A stretch of 7,456 nt of DNA from Pseudomonadota bacterium (GCA_023428365.1 JAEYYQ010000212.1:1-7456), one strand, 5' to 3'; numbered from the stretch's first letter, positions 1 through 7,064 are shown. The notes: a model not told the origin generated them from the letters alone. Translations and numbers: made by a program.

Positions 1-870
1 AGCGATCTCCTTTATCTCAAAGGCATCGACGTCTCGATCACTCATGCCGACGTATTCGACGATTTCCGGCGCAACCGGAAAGCAAGCAATATCGAACGGC
101 GCGTTCACTACATCTCGCAGATGTATATCGGTGAACTGCACGTGTTCGCGCGTAATGACATTAAAACTCTGAAGGATCTCGACGGTAAGAAGGTCGGCTT
201 CAATACCAAGGGCGCAGGCCCGACGATTACCGGCCCGATTCTCTTCGAGAGACTGGGCATCAACGTCGAGCCTGTGTTCGTCAACAACGCGGTTGGGCTC
301 GAAATGATGAAGACGGGCGAGCTGGCCGCCATCCTGCATACGGTGGGCAAGCCGAACAATCTGTTCGCGAACCTGAAGTCCGATATCGGTCACTTCCTGC
401 CCGTAGAGTTCACCGACAAGTTCGCCGATTATTACGTTCCCTCGACGCTCGGGCACGAGGACTACCCGAACCTGTTCAAGCCCGGTGAGAAGGTCGAGAC
501 GCTCGGAATTCCCGTCGTTCTGGCAGTCTACAACTGGTCGAGAGAAAACGATCGCTTCCGCAGAGTGGAGCGTTTCATCCAGATGTATTTCGAGAAGTTC
601 GAAACGCTGAGGAAGCCGCCCTATCATCCGAAGTGGAAAGAAATCAATCTGGCTGCCAAGGTTCCGGGATGGTCTCGCTACTGGGTGGCGGAAGAAATGC
701 TGGCGAAGGTTGCACAGGAAACGGCTGCGACCGCGCCGCGGCCCACGCCGGCTATTGATCCCAATCTCGCCAGAGCACAGGCAGCTCGCGCAGCTCCCGG
801 AAATCGCGCGGAACAGGAACGCCTGTTCCAGCAGTTCCTGGAGTGGAGCAAACAGCGGCCGAAACAGTAA
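1..870 (+). CDS. TAXI/NMT1-type periplasmic solute-binding protein, 5' end outside window
   Basis: The reading frame is open from base 1 and ends at TAA 868-870, so the signal peptide and first lobe residues lie upstream of the window; 289 residues are visible. A periplasmic binding-protein fold of the TAXI (TRAP-associated) / NMT1-like type is indicated by a segment around visible residues 57-87: LKDLDGKKVGFNTKGAG, then a helix ending FERLGI. In this family that is the conserved start of the second half of the ligand lobe (L.dLkGK.v..g..GsG). A following stretch, GLEMMKTGELAAIL, fits the hinge and pocket region. Such proteins bind small anions or organic acids in the periplasm and deliver them to a TRAP permease, but no permease gene is visible and the ligand cannot be read from the sequence. 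The C-terminus (about residues 241-289) is an Ala/Pro-rich then charged tail beyond the usual fold. The next gene follows after 84 bases on the same strand, so co-transcription is plausible. The family is fairly sure; the transport role is inferred. Confidence 0.8.
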   Translation, partial: SDLLYLKGIDVSITHADVFDDFRRNRKASNIERRVHYISQMYIGELHVFARNDIKTLKDLDGKKVGFNTKGAGPTITGPILFERLGINVEPVFVNNAVGLEMMKTGELAAILHTVGKPNNLFANLKSDIGHFLPVEFTDKFADYYVPSTLGHEDYPNLFKPGEKVETLGIPVVLAVYNWSRENDRFRRVERFIQMYFEKFETLRKPPYHPKWKEINLAAKVPGWSRYWVAEEMLAKVAQETAATAPRPTPAIDPNLARAQAARAAPGNRAEQERLFQQFLEWSKQRPKQ

Positions 871-941
871 GACGACAGACGAACGCAAACCGCATCCAGC
901 CCGACGACGCGGTATAAAAGGAGACTAGGGCGAGTTCGACA

Positions 942-950
942 GGGGGAGGG
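942..950 (+). promoter_or_regulatory. Ribosome binding site for the GTG start at 955
   Basis: GGGGGAGGG lies four bases before GTG 955. No ATG or TTG is available in frame between the preceding stop (868-870) and this point, so this purine run decides the start. A second Shine-Dalgarno-like run, AAAAGGAG at 916-923, lies further upstream but has no start codon at a suitable distance. Confidence 0.6.
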
Positions 951-954
951 ACCT

Positions 955-1851
955 GTGGCGACGCGCAACAGGCACGGTGGGAAGCCAGGCTTTTACGGTT
1001 CGCAGCATTTTGCGTGCCTCATTCTTGCGGCAGGGGTCGTCAGCTCAGCGGCCCTTTCGGTCAGTTGCGGCACTGCTTACGCGCAGTCGGCGCGCGGCAA
1101 ACCGAACATCAATGTGGCTTCGGTTATTCTGGCCGAACCTGCGATTGAGACCGCGTTTCCGATTCAGATCGGCCCGGCGGACGCCATTCCACAGCAGACG
1201 TTTTTACGTGTCCGCGGCCTGCCACCATCGGCGACACTCACAGAAGGCCACGCTATCGCGGCAGGCGCGTGGGCTGTTCCTCTCACGAGTTTGCCGAGAC
1301 TGAAAATCTCCACGCCGATGGGCGCGACCAGCCGCAGTGAAATCACGATCTCGCTCGTTGCGATTGACGGCAGCGTTCTGAACGAGGCGAAAGCAACGCT
1401 GCTGATCGCGCCCGCGGCGACGCTCGCCCCTTCCGCCAAATCCGATGCGGCGCCGAATGCAAATACAGCCGCCCTTGGCCCAACCATCAGCGGGATGCCG
1501 CAAATGCGTCCGCCGCTCGACGCACGGCCACAGGTGCCAATCCCTCCGCCACCGCAAATCAGTTCCGAGGATCGCGAGAATGCGCTGAAGTCCATGGAGC
1601 GGGGTGATGCCAGCTTTGAGGCCGGCAATGTTACTGTCGCGCGCCTGTTCTACCAGCGCGCTGCGGACTTGGGTTGGGCTCCAGCGGCGCTTGCTCTGGC
1701 CGGTACGTTTGATCCCAACGAGCTGGCGCGCCATGTCGTCGTCGGCGGCATACAGGGAGACCCGGCCATGGCCCGCAAGTGGTACGAACGCGCCAGGGCA
1801 CTGGGAGCCAGTGAGGCAACAGAACGCTTACAGCGGCTTGGATCGCGTTAG
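955..1851 (+). CDS. Secreted protein with C-terminal Sel1/TPR-like region
   Basis: This 298-residue protein starts at GTG. It has a basic N-region (residues 1-20), a hydrophobic core (about 20-37) and a likely signal peptidase I site after AYA at 41-43, so it should be exported. C38 sits in 'SVSC', which lacks the usual Leu at -3, so I do not call a lipoprotein. Residues 50-155 look like a beta-rich domain with no family I recognise. Residues 156-203 are a Pro/Ala-rich linker with a run of four prolines. Residues 205-295 hold Sel1/TPR-like helical motifs: MERGDASFEAGNVTVARLFY, then RAADLGWAPAALALAGTFDP, then GDPAMARKWYERARALGASEA, the last being the classic Sel1 pattern. Sel1 repeats mediate protein-protein contacts. 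The preceding binding-protein gene is in the same orientation, 84 bases away, and the two may form an operon. The actual role is unknown. The gene call is firm; the Sel1 assignment is good. Confidence 0.8.
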   Translation: MATRNRHGGKPGFYGSQHFACLILAAGVVSSAALSVSCGTAYAQSARGKPNINVASVILAEPAIETAFPIQIGPADAIPQQTFLRVRGLPPSATLTEGHAIAAGAWAVPLTSLPRLKISTPMGATSRSEITISLVAIDGSVLNEAKATLLIAPAATLAPSAKSDAAPNANTAALGPTISGMPQMRPPLDARPQVPIPPPPQISSEDRENALKSMERGDASFEAGNVTVARLFYQRAADLGWAPAALALAGTFDPNELARHVVVGGIQGDPAMARKWYERARALGASEATERLQRLGSR

Positions 1852-1910
1852 CCGTCGAATTCCAGTCGCGATCCGGACTGCAACTGCGAGGCTCGTGGGT
1901 AGCTAAGAAC

Positions 1911-1926
1911 GGAAGCAGTCGCTTCC
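1911..1926 (+). other. Short perfect hairpin downstream of the Sel1-like gene
   Basis: GGAAGC, the loop AGTC, then GCTTCC gives a 6-bp perfect stem 60 bases after the stop codon at 1851. The bases directly after it are CGCCAG rather than T's; a TTTT occurs only at 1950-1953. It could protect or end the upstream transcript in a factor-dependent way, but it is not a standard terminator. Confidence 0.4.
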
Positions 1927-1950
1927 CGCCAGTTCAAATCTCGCCGCACT

Positions 1951-2060
1951 TTTGTTGTCATTCCGGATATTTCGCGCGCGCGGAATATCCGGGACCGCGA
2001 GGGAACTTCCATCGTCCCTGGGTCCGGTTCTACGCTTCGCTCCGGCCAGGACGAGAGACG
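1951..2060. repeat. REP-like palindromic repeat element, degenerate copy
   Basis: Two adjacent dyads are visible. The first has CCGGATATT at 1963-1971 pairing perfectly with AATATCCGG at 1984-1992, with an inner CG-rich stretch that extends the stem. The second runs 2013-2053: CGTC with GACG, CTGG with CCAG and CCGG with CCGG, with small bulges and a loop containing ACGCTTCGCT. The wording (gtcattccgg..., ...gggtccggttctacgcttcgctccgg...) resembles, from memory, a palindromic repeat scattered through intergenic spaces of Bradyrhizobium-like genomes. The expected closing '...ccccggaatgacga' half is eroded here to 'ggccaggacgaga'. Edges are approximate. Position between convergent genes is typical of such elements, and it may stabilise or end both transcripts. 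Confidence 0.6.
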
Positions 2061-2200
2061 GGGAAACTCAACGCCAATAAACGAGCTGCACCGGCATTGC
2101 CGGAAAATGCCTCCGAGACATCTCAGCGCTTAGCGCCTTCGGACTGTCCTTGGGCGCGATAAGCGAGCGCCGGACCAACATCGACACGCCGTCCTCCGGA

Positions 2201-4039
2201 TCAAGCCTCGGCACGCTTCTCTGAAACGATATCCCACGCGATATTGATACGCTTCATCCGCTCCTCGCGAACGAGGCGATCCGATTCGTCCTTGGCGAGA
2301 TCGGGATGCCAGCAGGCGCGCAGCGCATCGACAAGCTTCTTCAAGGTTTTCGGGCTGATGTCAGCATTGACGCCCAGCATCTCGTAGGCTTCGTGCTTGT
2401 CGCGCGGCGGCTCGCGGCCAGAGAACCCGATACCCGACAGGCACCGATACGCGCCATCGACGATGTCCTTCAGACGGTGCAATTCTTTCACGATACGCTG
2501 TAGCCGGTTACGCGTGCGCCGCCACTCCTCCGCTTCGATGGGCGTTGCCGTCATCACGGCGGCGAGGAACTGCTCCAGATGCTGCATCTCGCGCTGCAAA
2601 ACACGCCGCAGCGGCGCGACATTCTGCAGGTTGTCGACATTGGTTTCGATCTGTCGCAGCATCGTGTGCGCGGTCTTGCACAGCTCACTGCACATCATCT
2701 TGTCGGCTGGCGCGACAAGAGCGGTACCGATCGGCTGCGGATAGGTTTGCGGATGAGATCCGGACCTTCCGGTCGCTGGCATGCTGAATGGTTCTGGCTG
2801 CACGTTGAATGGAACGACGGCAGCACGGCGGCGCGAGCGCGTCGCATACCAGCCAGCGCCAGAAAGAAGCCCCCAAAGCAACGTCAAACCTACGAGCAGG
2901 ATCACGAACTCACGTTCGACATGAAGGTTGCGGACCTGATCGGTGAAGATTGAAAAGGCGTTGAGAACCTGCAGATCAGTTGGTGCCATCCGCTGGTCTG
3001 CGCGGTTTACGGAGGGAGTCCAGCCCGCCGTGGATACAAGCCGGAGACTATTAACCGGCTCCACTTCAGCGGTCGCGGGCCGCTCGATCTGGGATGCAGC
3101 AGCTTCAATAGACGGCAGCGGTGCTTTGCTGACGCTGACAGGAGCTTCAACAGGCTCCGGATCAGATTTTGCTGCGGGCGGTGCTACCTTCTCCGGTTCA
3201 ATTTGACCGACGGCAACTTCTTCCGGTTCCGGGACTGCAACGACCGGCTTCGGCACCTCGGCGGGCTGCGCTGGCGGTGGTCGTTCCGGGAACCTCAGCG
3301 GCGCAGGATCCGCCCAGCGTTCAGCAGGCGAGATGTGCGGATTGCGATTGCCGGGCGCGAGCACAATAGCTTCATCGGTCTTGGTCGCGGTGACATCGCG
3401 GCGATTGGCTGGCTGCGTCGCCTTTTGCTGCGACTGCGATGTCGGCGCACTGACTGCCGCGAGTTGTTGGCTGGGCACCTGCGGATCAGGAGCTTTGCTA
3501 GCCATGGGCTGGGTGCGAATCAATCGCGCGCCCAGTTCGTTCAATGGTGCGAACCCACTTGGGAACACGCGGGTTGCCGATCGCCGGCAGCGCCGTTCGA
3601 AGCGGCGCTCCGCCTGATCGCCCGGCCCACGGGTGGACAGCAGGCCGGCCCCACATTCGCTGTCTGACGGCATCCATCCGGTGCGCCGAATGATCATCCG
3701 ATCATTCCGGACGACCGCATTGGCGCCATCGGCATTCAGCAACGCAGCTGCGAGATGGACCCATGGTACCCGCACGTCGCCGCACGCCACATCGAAGCGA
3801 TACAGCATGACAGGCCTGCATCCACCGGGTCCGCACACCGTGACCGCATGCTGCTCGGGCGCAGAGGTCAGACCATAAGTCGTCGTCGGCGCTGGACTCG
3901 TGATGAGACGCCCGGAACCAGATTGGATGGCACAGCTCATCGGCAGCTCGATTTGCTGCTGTGTCTGTGCCGCCCCTGCCCCACCGGCTATGAACGCCGA
4001 AGCGAGCAGAAGCGCACGTCTGATATATCGTCGATGCAC
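2201..4039 (-). CDS. Single-pass membrane protein with C-terminal DnaJ (J) domain
   Basis: The product has 612 residues. Residues 1-24 form a Sec-type signal peptide (basic start, LLLASAFIAGGAGA core). Residues 25-160 are an exported domain with six cysteines (36, 69, 74, 86, 129, 151) that could form disulfides; I recognise no named family in it. Residues 175-350 are a low-complexity linker rich in Pro, Ala, Glu and Val. A hydrophobic helix at about 379-399 is followed by RSRRR, which fits N-outside, C-inside topology. Residues 446-535 look helical and charged, possibly coiled-coil. Residues 550-606 are a J-domain: AYEMLGV..., the diagnostic HPD at 578-580, then KRINIAWDIV as the last helix. 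J-domains stimulate DnaK ATPase, so the protein should recruit DnaK to the inner face of the cytoplasmic membrane. The start is GTG at 4037-4039; the first in-frame stop upstream is at 4097-4099 with no other start between, and the Shine-Dalgarno is weak (GGGGG). The substrate is unknown. The J-domain is sure; the exported part is unassigned. Confidence 0.85.
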   Translation of the reverse strand: MHRRYIRRALLLASAFIAGGAGAAQTQQQIELPMSCAIQSGSGRLITSPAPTTTYGLTSAPEQHAVTVCGPGGCRPVMLYRFDVACGDVRVPWVHLAAALLNADGANAVVRNDRMIIRRTGWMPSDSECGAGLLSTRGPGDQAERRFERRCRRSATRVFPSGFAPLNELGARLIRTQPMASKAPDPQVPSQQLAAVSAPTSQSQQKATQPANRRDVTATKTDEAIVLAPGNRNPHISPAERWADPAPLRFPERPPPAQPAEVPKPVVAVPEPEEVAVGQIEPEKVAPPAAKSDPEPVEAPVSVSKAPLPSIEAAASQIERPATAEVEPVNSLRLVSTAGWTPSVNRADQRMAPTDLQVLNAFSIFTDQVRNLHVEREFVILLVGLTLLWGLLSGAGWYATRSRRRAAVVPFNVQPEPFSMPATGRSGSHPQTYPQPIGTALVAPADKMMCSELCKTAHTMLRQIETNVDNLQNVAPLRRVLQREMQHLEQFLAAVMTATPIEAEEWRRTRNRLQRIVKELHRLKDIVDGAYRCLSGIGFSGREPPRDKHEAYEMLGVNADISPKTLKKLVDALRACWHPDLAKDESDRLVREERMKRINIAWDIVSEKRAEA

Positions 4040-4372
4040 CCAGGGCCCCCAAAGCCTTGCACGACAGCAGCGGCAATCTGCTTTGAAACAGAGGCATCAC
4101 TGTGACCTTGTTCGATAATTTCGATATGAACCGGACTTGATCCACGGTTCTGGTGGTGTTGCATCGCCGTATCAGCACACAGAACTTATGCTCATCGGAC
4201 TACGAAAGGTCGCTTCGATGCCTCGATCAGGCGGCTGTGCACAGGCTATGCTGTCCCGGTGCCGTCGCTTTCCGGCCGCAGGCTCGACAAGTCCCCGGTG
4301 CAAACTTAAGACTTCGGCCAATTTGGTTCGACCCCGAACAGTCATTGCGTAAGAAGCGGGAGGCAATAGGTC
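4040..4372. other. Divergent intergenic region, 333 bases
   Basis: Both flanking genes read outward from this gap, so promoters for each strand should lie here. It is somewhat less GC-rich around 4105-4140 (ttgttcgataatttcgatatg), a plausible melting region for the minus-strand gene, but I cannot match clear -35 and -10 boxes. A 5-bp hairpin GTTCG-ACCC-CGAAC at 4326-4339 lies about 30 bases before the plus-strand start. Short open frames in the gap have no ribosome site or family resemblance, so I call no gene. Confidence 0.7.
4358..4363 (+). promoter_or_regulatory. Ribosome binding site for the DUF3754 gene
   Basis: GGGAGG lies nine bases before ATG 4373, within 'agcgggaggcaatagg'. The spacing is slightly long but acceptable, and it supports this start codon. 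Confidence 0.6.
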
Positions 4373-5812
4373 ATGTCAGTGGCTCAGGCGGATGACCGGT
4401 TCTCACGCTTCGCCCGTGAGGCTGCGCCGCAGCACTACGACGGGACAAACGATGCCGAGCAGCTGGCCGCTGAAGCTGGCGCCGGGGTAGCCTTGCGGCT
4501 GCCTTCGCCGAGCAGCCAAATGAAGCGCGAGCGCTTTATTCCAATCACGCGGTTTGCGCTCATCGACCGCCTAACCCACGCCCAGGCGTGGCCCCGCGGA
4601 CAGGCCATCCATGCCCGCCGCTTCTTCCGGTATCTCGATTACTGGCGTCAGCAGCAATACAGCGCCCAGATGCTTGCCCTGGAACAGGCCTACGAGCCGT
4701 TCAGCCCCGACAGTGATCTGCTGATGACCCGGCAGTATACGGAACACGAACGGACCGCATTGCAGCGGCGCGTGGTCAGCGGCATGGAGCAGCTGCTGAC
4801 GCAGGCCAACTATAGCAAGATCGATCCCAGCCAAATCGAACTGATCATGACGCGCGAGTCCCACTATGGGCTCGATCTGCACGTCGATCTCGGCGCATTC
4901 GATGAGCTGCTGATCTACTACCGCGGTGCTTCCAGCCGGAAAGATCAGCGCCGGACGCTGACCAAGTTCATGCGCAAGCAGGAATTCGACGTACCGATCT
5001 ACCGTCGGCTGTTCGTCATGTTCAAGCTCAAGCCGGCTGCGCAGCGCGTCGAGGAACTCATGCGCGACAAGCGCATCCCACGCAAGGCTGCAGAAAAGAC
5101 CGTCCGCTGGACGCGAAAAATGATGTCCGCGGAAGTGCGCGACGACTGCATGTATATGAAGCTGTTCAAGAACATGCCGCGCACCGACATCGAAATGATC
5201 TTCCCCAACACGCGCGTCAACTTCCGGCCGATGGACAAGCTGAAGCTGGGTATTACCAGCGGTGCCGGTCTGGGTGTCGGCATGTTCGGTGCAGTGGGCA
5301 AACTGGCCCTCGCCGCCAGTAATCCCGTTGCCGCGGCCGGTGCCGCTGTCGGCCTCGGCACGGTGGCTTTTCGCCAGGGCATGAAGTTCATGAACCAGCG
5401 CCAACGCTACATGATGATCATGGCGCAGAACCTCTACTTCCATGCGATGGCCGATAACAGCGGCGTCATCATGAAGCTGGCCGCACGAGCCGCCGAGGAA
5501 GACTTCAAGGAGGAAGTGCTGCTCTATTCCGTGCTGGCAAAGCAGCGCGTGCATCGCTCGGAGCTGCCCGCCGTGGATGCCGCCATCGAACGGTATCTTG
5601 CCGAGACGTTCGATACGTGCGTTGACTTCGACATCTCCGATGGGCTTAGCAGGCTGATCGCGGAAGGCATCGTAACCGAGCTCAGCGACGGAACCCTCGT
5701 GACCCTGCCACCGGAGGAAGCCGCCGCCCACATCGATCGCAAATGGGACGTGTTCCTCGACGATCTGACCGAGCCCGGTCTGGAAGAAGGCTCAGAGGTC
5801 GAAGACGATTGA
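4373..5812 (+). CDS. DUF3754 / TMEM143-family membrane protein
   Basis: This is a full-length 479-residue protein starting at ATG. Residues 50-70 (ERFIPITRFALIDRL) open the conserved part; such proteins typically begin with a 'fIPi' motif. The DUF3754 signature follows: DLGAFDELLIYYRG at 171-184, LFVMFKLKP at 213-221, then MKLFKNMPRTDIEMIFPNTR at 262-281, which leads into a Gly/Ala-rich hydrophobic region at 292-334 long enough for two short membrane passes or a hairpin. It is followed by QNLYFHAMADNSGVIMKLAA (352-371) and an EED-rich helix (375-390). This order, FKNiP..dlEm..P.t then membrane then LYyr..sNns, matches what I recall of human TMEM143, a mitochondrial membrane protein. There is no signal peptide. 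Residues 391-460 resemble a winged-helix-like C-terminal part ending in an acidic tail. The molecular function is unknown. It is divergent from the membrane J-domain gene, and prmA follows after about 100 bases, possibly on the same transcript. Family assignment is confident from motifs, not searched. Confidence 0.85.
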   Translation: MSVAQADDRFSRFAREAAPQHYDGTNDAEQLAAEAGAGVALRLPSPSSQMKRERFIPITRFALIDRLTHAQAWPRGQAIHARRFFRYLDYWRQQQYSAQMLALEQAYEPFSPDSDLLMTRQYTEHERTALQRRVVSGMEQLLTQANYSKIDPSQIELIMTRESHYGLDLHVDLGAFDELLIYYRGASSRKDQRRTLTKFMRKQEFDVPIYRRLFVMFKLKPAAQRVEELMRDKRIPRKAAEKTVRWTRKMMSAEVRDDCMYMKLFKNMPRTDIEMIFPNTRVNFRPMDKLKLGITSGAGLGVGMFGAVGKLALAASNPVAAAGAAVGLGTVAFRQGMKFMNQRQRYMMIMAQNLYFHAMADNSGVIMKLAARAAEEDFKEEVLLYSVLAKQRVHRSELPAVDAAIERYLAETFDTCVDFDISDGLSRLIAEGIVTELSDGTLVTLPPEEAAAHIDRKWDVFLDDLTEPGLEEGSEVEDD

Positions 5813-5916
5813 TCAACGGTAGCTCTGCCGTTCTGGCCGGAACCTTTACCACACCCCTGCGGCGGTGACGTGCATCCGGCTTGACAACGTCCGGACCACG
5901 CCAGACAACCCGGCGC

Positions 5917-6828
5917 ATGCGATCCTTTAAAATCTCCATAGCGGCCGAAGACTCTGATCAGGCCCGCACACTCACCGGCGCCCTGTCGGAATTCGTGACG
6001 CCTGTGCCGGATGCGATCACGCAGTTCGAGGCGGGCAATGGCTGGGTTATCGAAGCGTATTACAGCGAGGCTCCGGATCTCGCCTCTTTGCATCAGCAGC
6101 TCAGCGCATTTGCAAACTTCGAGGTACCGGAGATCGTCGAGGTTGGTGTCCCCGATGAGAACTGGGTCGCAATTTCCCAGGCCGCGCTGCCACCGGTCTC
6201 GGCTGGCCGCTTCACCATCCATGGCAGCCATGACCGTGATCGGGTTCCCCGCGGCCCCAATACCCTTCTGATCGATGCCGGTGAGGCATTCGGCACCGCT
6301 CATCATGCGACGACACAAGGCTGTCTGCTCGCAATCGACCGGATGACGCGGCAGCACGCATTCTCGCGTGTACTCGACCTTGGCTGCGGATCTGGCGTCC
6401 TGGCGATCGCGACGGCCCGCGCCCTGCCCCACGCGCATATCTCAGCGAGCGACAATGACCCTCTGGCCATAGCCGTCGCCCGGTCCAATGCGGAGCTCAA
6501 CTCGGTTGCGGGGAGAATTCACTTTTCGGTCGCCCACGGCATGCCGGGACGCAAACCGGTTCGCAGCCGACGCTACGATCTGATCGTGGCCAACATCCTG
6601 GCCGATCCGCTGATCGCGCTGGCAGGGGATATCTCGGAAGCACTGGTTCCGGGCGGGATCCTGGTACTATCGGGGATCCTGAATCGACAGGCGGCCGATG
6701 TTTCGGCCGCCTACCGGTGTCGCGGGGTATCACTTCTCAATCACCAGCGCCTTGCGGGCTGGTCGATCCTGACGCTGATCAAACGTAGCGAGCACGGCCC
6801 TCAGGATCGCTCCACGCTTGCGGCGTGA
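5917..6828 (+). CDS. prmA: Ribosomal protein L11 methyltransferase PrmA
   Basis: PrmA is an S-adenosylmethionine-dependent enzyme that methylates ribosomal protein L11 in the cytoplasm. With the ATG start it has 303 residues, close to the usual 290-300. Residues 1-75 are the N-terminal L11-recognition domain. A linker carrying ENWVAISQAALPPVSAGRF (81-99) matches the alphaproteobacterial PrmA pattern. The motif FGTAHHATTQGCL (125-137) corresponds to the family's FGTGxHxTTxxCL, with Ala replacing the second Gly of GTG. The SAM-binding motif I is LDLGCGSG at 153-160, the acidic residues after beta-2 are SDNDP (178-182), and ANILADP at 225-231 corresponds to the conserved N-I-L substrate loop. 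A TTG at 5881 would add 12 residues in frame, but neither start has a clear Shine-Dalgarno; ATG 5917 gives the more typical N-terminus. The last 50 bases overlap the 3' end of the minus-strand DUF1127 gene. Family assignment is confident; the exact start is less so. Confidence 0.9.
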   Translation: MRSFKISIAAEDSDQARTLTGALSEFVTPVPDAITQFEAGNGWVIEAYYSEAPDLASLHQQLSAFANFEVPEIVEVGVPDENWVAISQAALPPVSAGRFTIHGSHDRDRVPRGPNTLLIDAGEAFGTAHHATTQGCLLAIDRMTRQHAFSRVLDLGCGSGVLAIATARALPHAHISASDNDPLAIAVARSNAELNSVAGRIHFSVAHGMPGRKPVRSRRYDLIVANILADPLIALAGDISEALVPGGILVLSGILNRQAADVSAAYRCRGVSLLNHQRLAGWSILTLIKRSEHGPQDRSTLAA

Positions 6829-7054
6829 AACGGTCGAAAGAGCGAACACGAACAAGCTCGTGTTCGGCAACGCCGATATCCAGCAACTGAGCGTCGGAAA
6901 GGTCAGCAAGCGCGTTGCTCAGGCGCCGCTCCTTCCGATACAGCTGGTATTCGGCGCGCAGCGCAGAAAGCCACTCGAGCGCACGCTGCACCAGGTTCGG
7001 AGCCGATTCGTCGCGCACGTCGATCGCGACCGGAGTCGTGGTAATGCTGGTCAT
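6779..7054 (-). CDS. Small DUF1127 protein, 91 residues
   Basis: A YjiS-like DUF1127 core covers about residues 34-66: YRKERRLSNALADLSDAQLL then DIGV. This is the family's arginine-rich helix followed by the conserved L..Ls D..L.DIG turn. Unlike the shortest family members it has an N-terminal extension of about 30 residues and a C-terminal tail (RSFDRFTPQAWSDPEGRARY). DUF1127 proteins are small, basic and stress- or nutrient-linked in alphaproteobacteria; some are reported to affect phosphate and carbon metabolism or to bind RNA, but nothing here tells which applies. The start is ATG at 7052-7054, with the Shine-Dalgarno GAGGA at 7065-7069, ten bases upstream. The stop lies inside the prmA coding end, a convergent overlap of 50 bases. 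A second DUF1127 gene lies 83 bases upstream on the same strand, so the two are probably co-transcribed. Confidence 0.8.
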   Translation of the reverse strand: MTSITTTPVAIDVRDESAPNLVQRALEWLSALRAEYQLYRKERRLSNALADLSDAQLLDIGVAEHELVRVRSFDRFTPQAWSDPEGRARYV

Positions 7055-7064
7055 AACTGAATAA

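Larger units (their letters stand above)
1852..2200. other. Convergent intergenic region, 349 bases
   Basis: The gap lies between two genes that end toward each other. It holds a short hairpin (1911-1926), a two-hairpin palindromic repeat (about 1951-2060), a small dyad CCGGC-ATT-GCCGG at 2091-2103 and another, GGCGC...GCGCC, at 2153-2171. None is followed by a T-run on either strand, so I cannot call a classical rho-independent terminator. I see no convincing coding frame here. Confidence 0.8.

Noticed and set aside
1164..1734. Two overlapping minus-strand open frames of 154 and 176 codons
   Set aside because: They are antisense to the secreted Sel1-like gene, which has a signal peptide, a ribosome site and Sel1 motifs.
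1886..1948. tRNA-like remnant: AGTTCAAATCTCGCC resembles a T-arm, and GCGAG upstream could pair with CTCGC
   Set aside because: The T-stem has a mismatch, the span is only about 59 bases, and no D-arm or anticodon arm can be placed; it is probably chance.
4321..4340. Second T-arm-like string, TTTGG-TTCGACC-CCGAA
   Set aside because: No acceptor partner or other tRNA arms can be found upstream; it is better read as a small hairpin.
4571..5731. 386-codon open frame on the minus strand
   Set aside because: It lies wholly antisense to the DUF3754 gene, is rich in His, Gly and Ala as GC-rich shadow frames are, has no ribosome site and resembles no family, while the plus-strand frame carries clear motifs.
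5815..5832. Dyad AACGGTA-GCTC-TGCCGTT just after the DUF3754 stop
   Set aside because: The stem includes a wobble pair and is followed by CTGGCC, not a T-run, so a terminator call is not supported.
5881..5886. TTGACA as a -35 box or TTG as an upstream start for prmA
   Set aside because: No convincing -10 hexamer lies 16-18 bases downstream and no Shine-Dalgarno precedes the TTG. ATG 5917 gives the typical family N-terminus.
5524..6438. 304-codon open frame on the minus strand
   Set aside because: It spans the end of the DUF3754 gene and most of prmA in antisense, with no recognisable domain.
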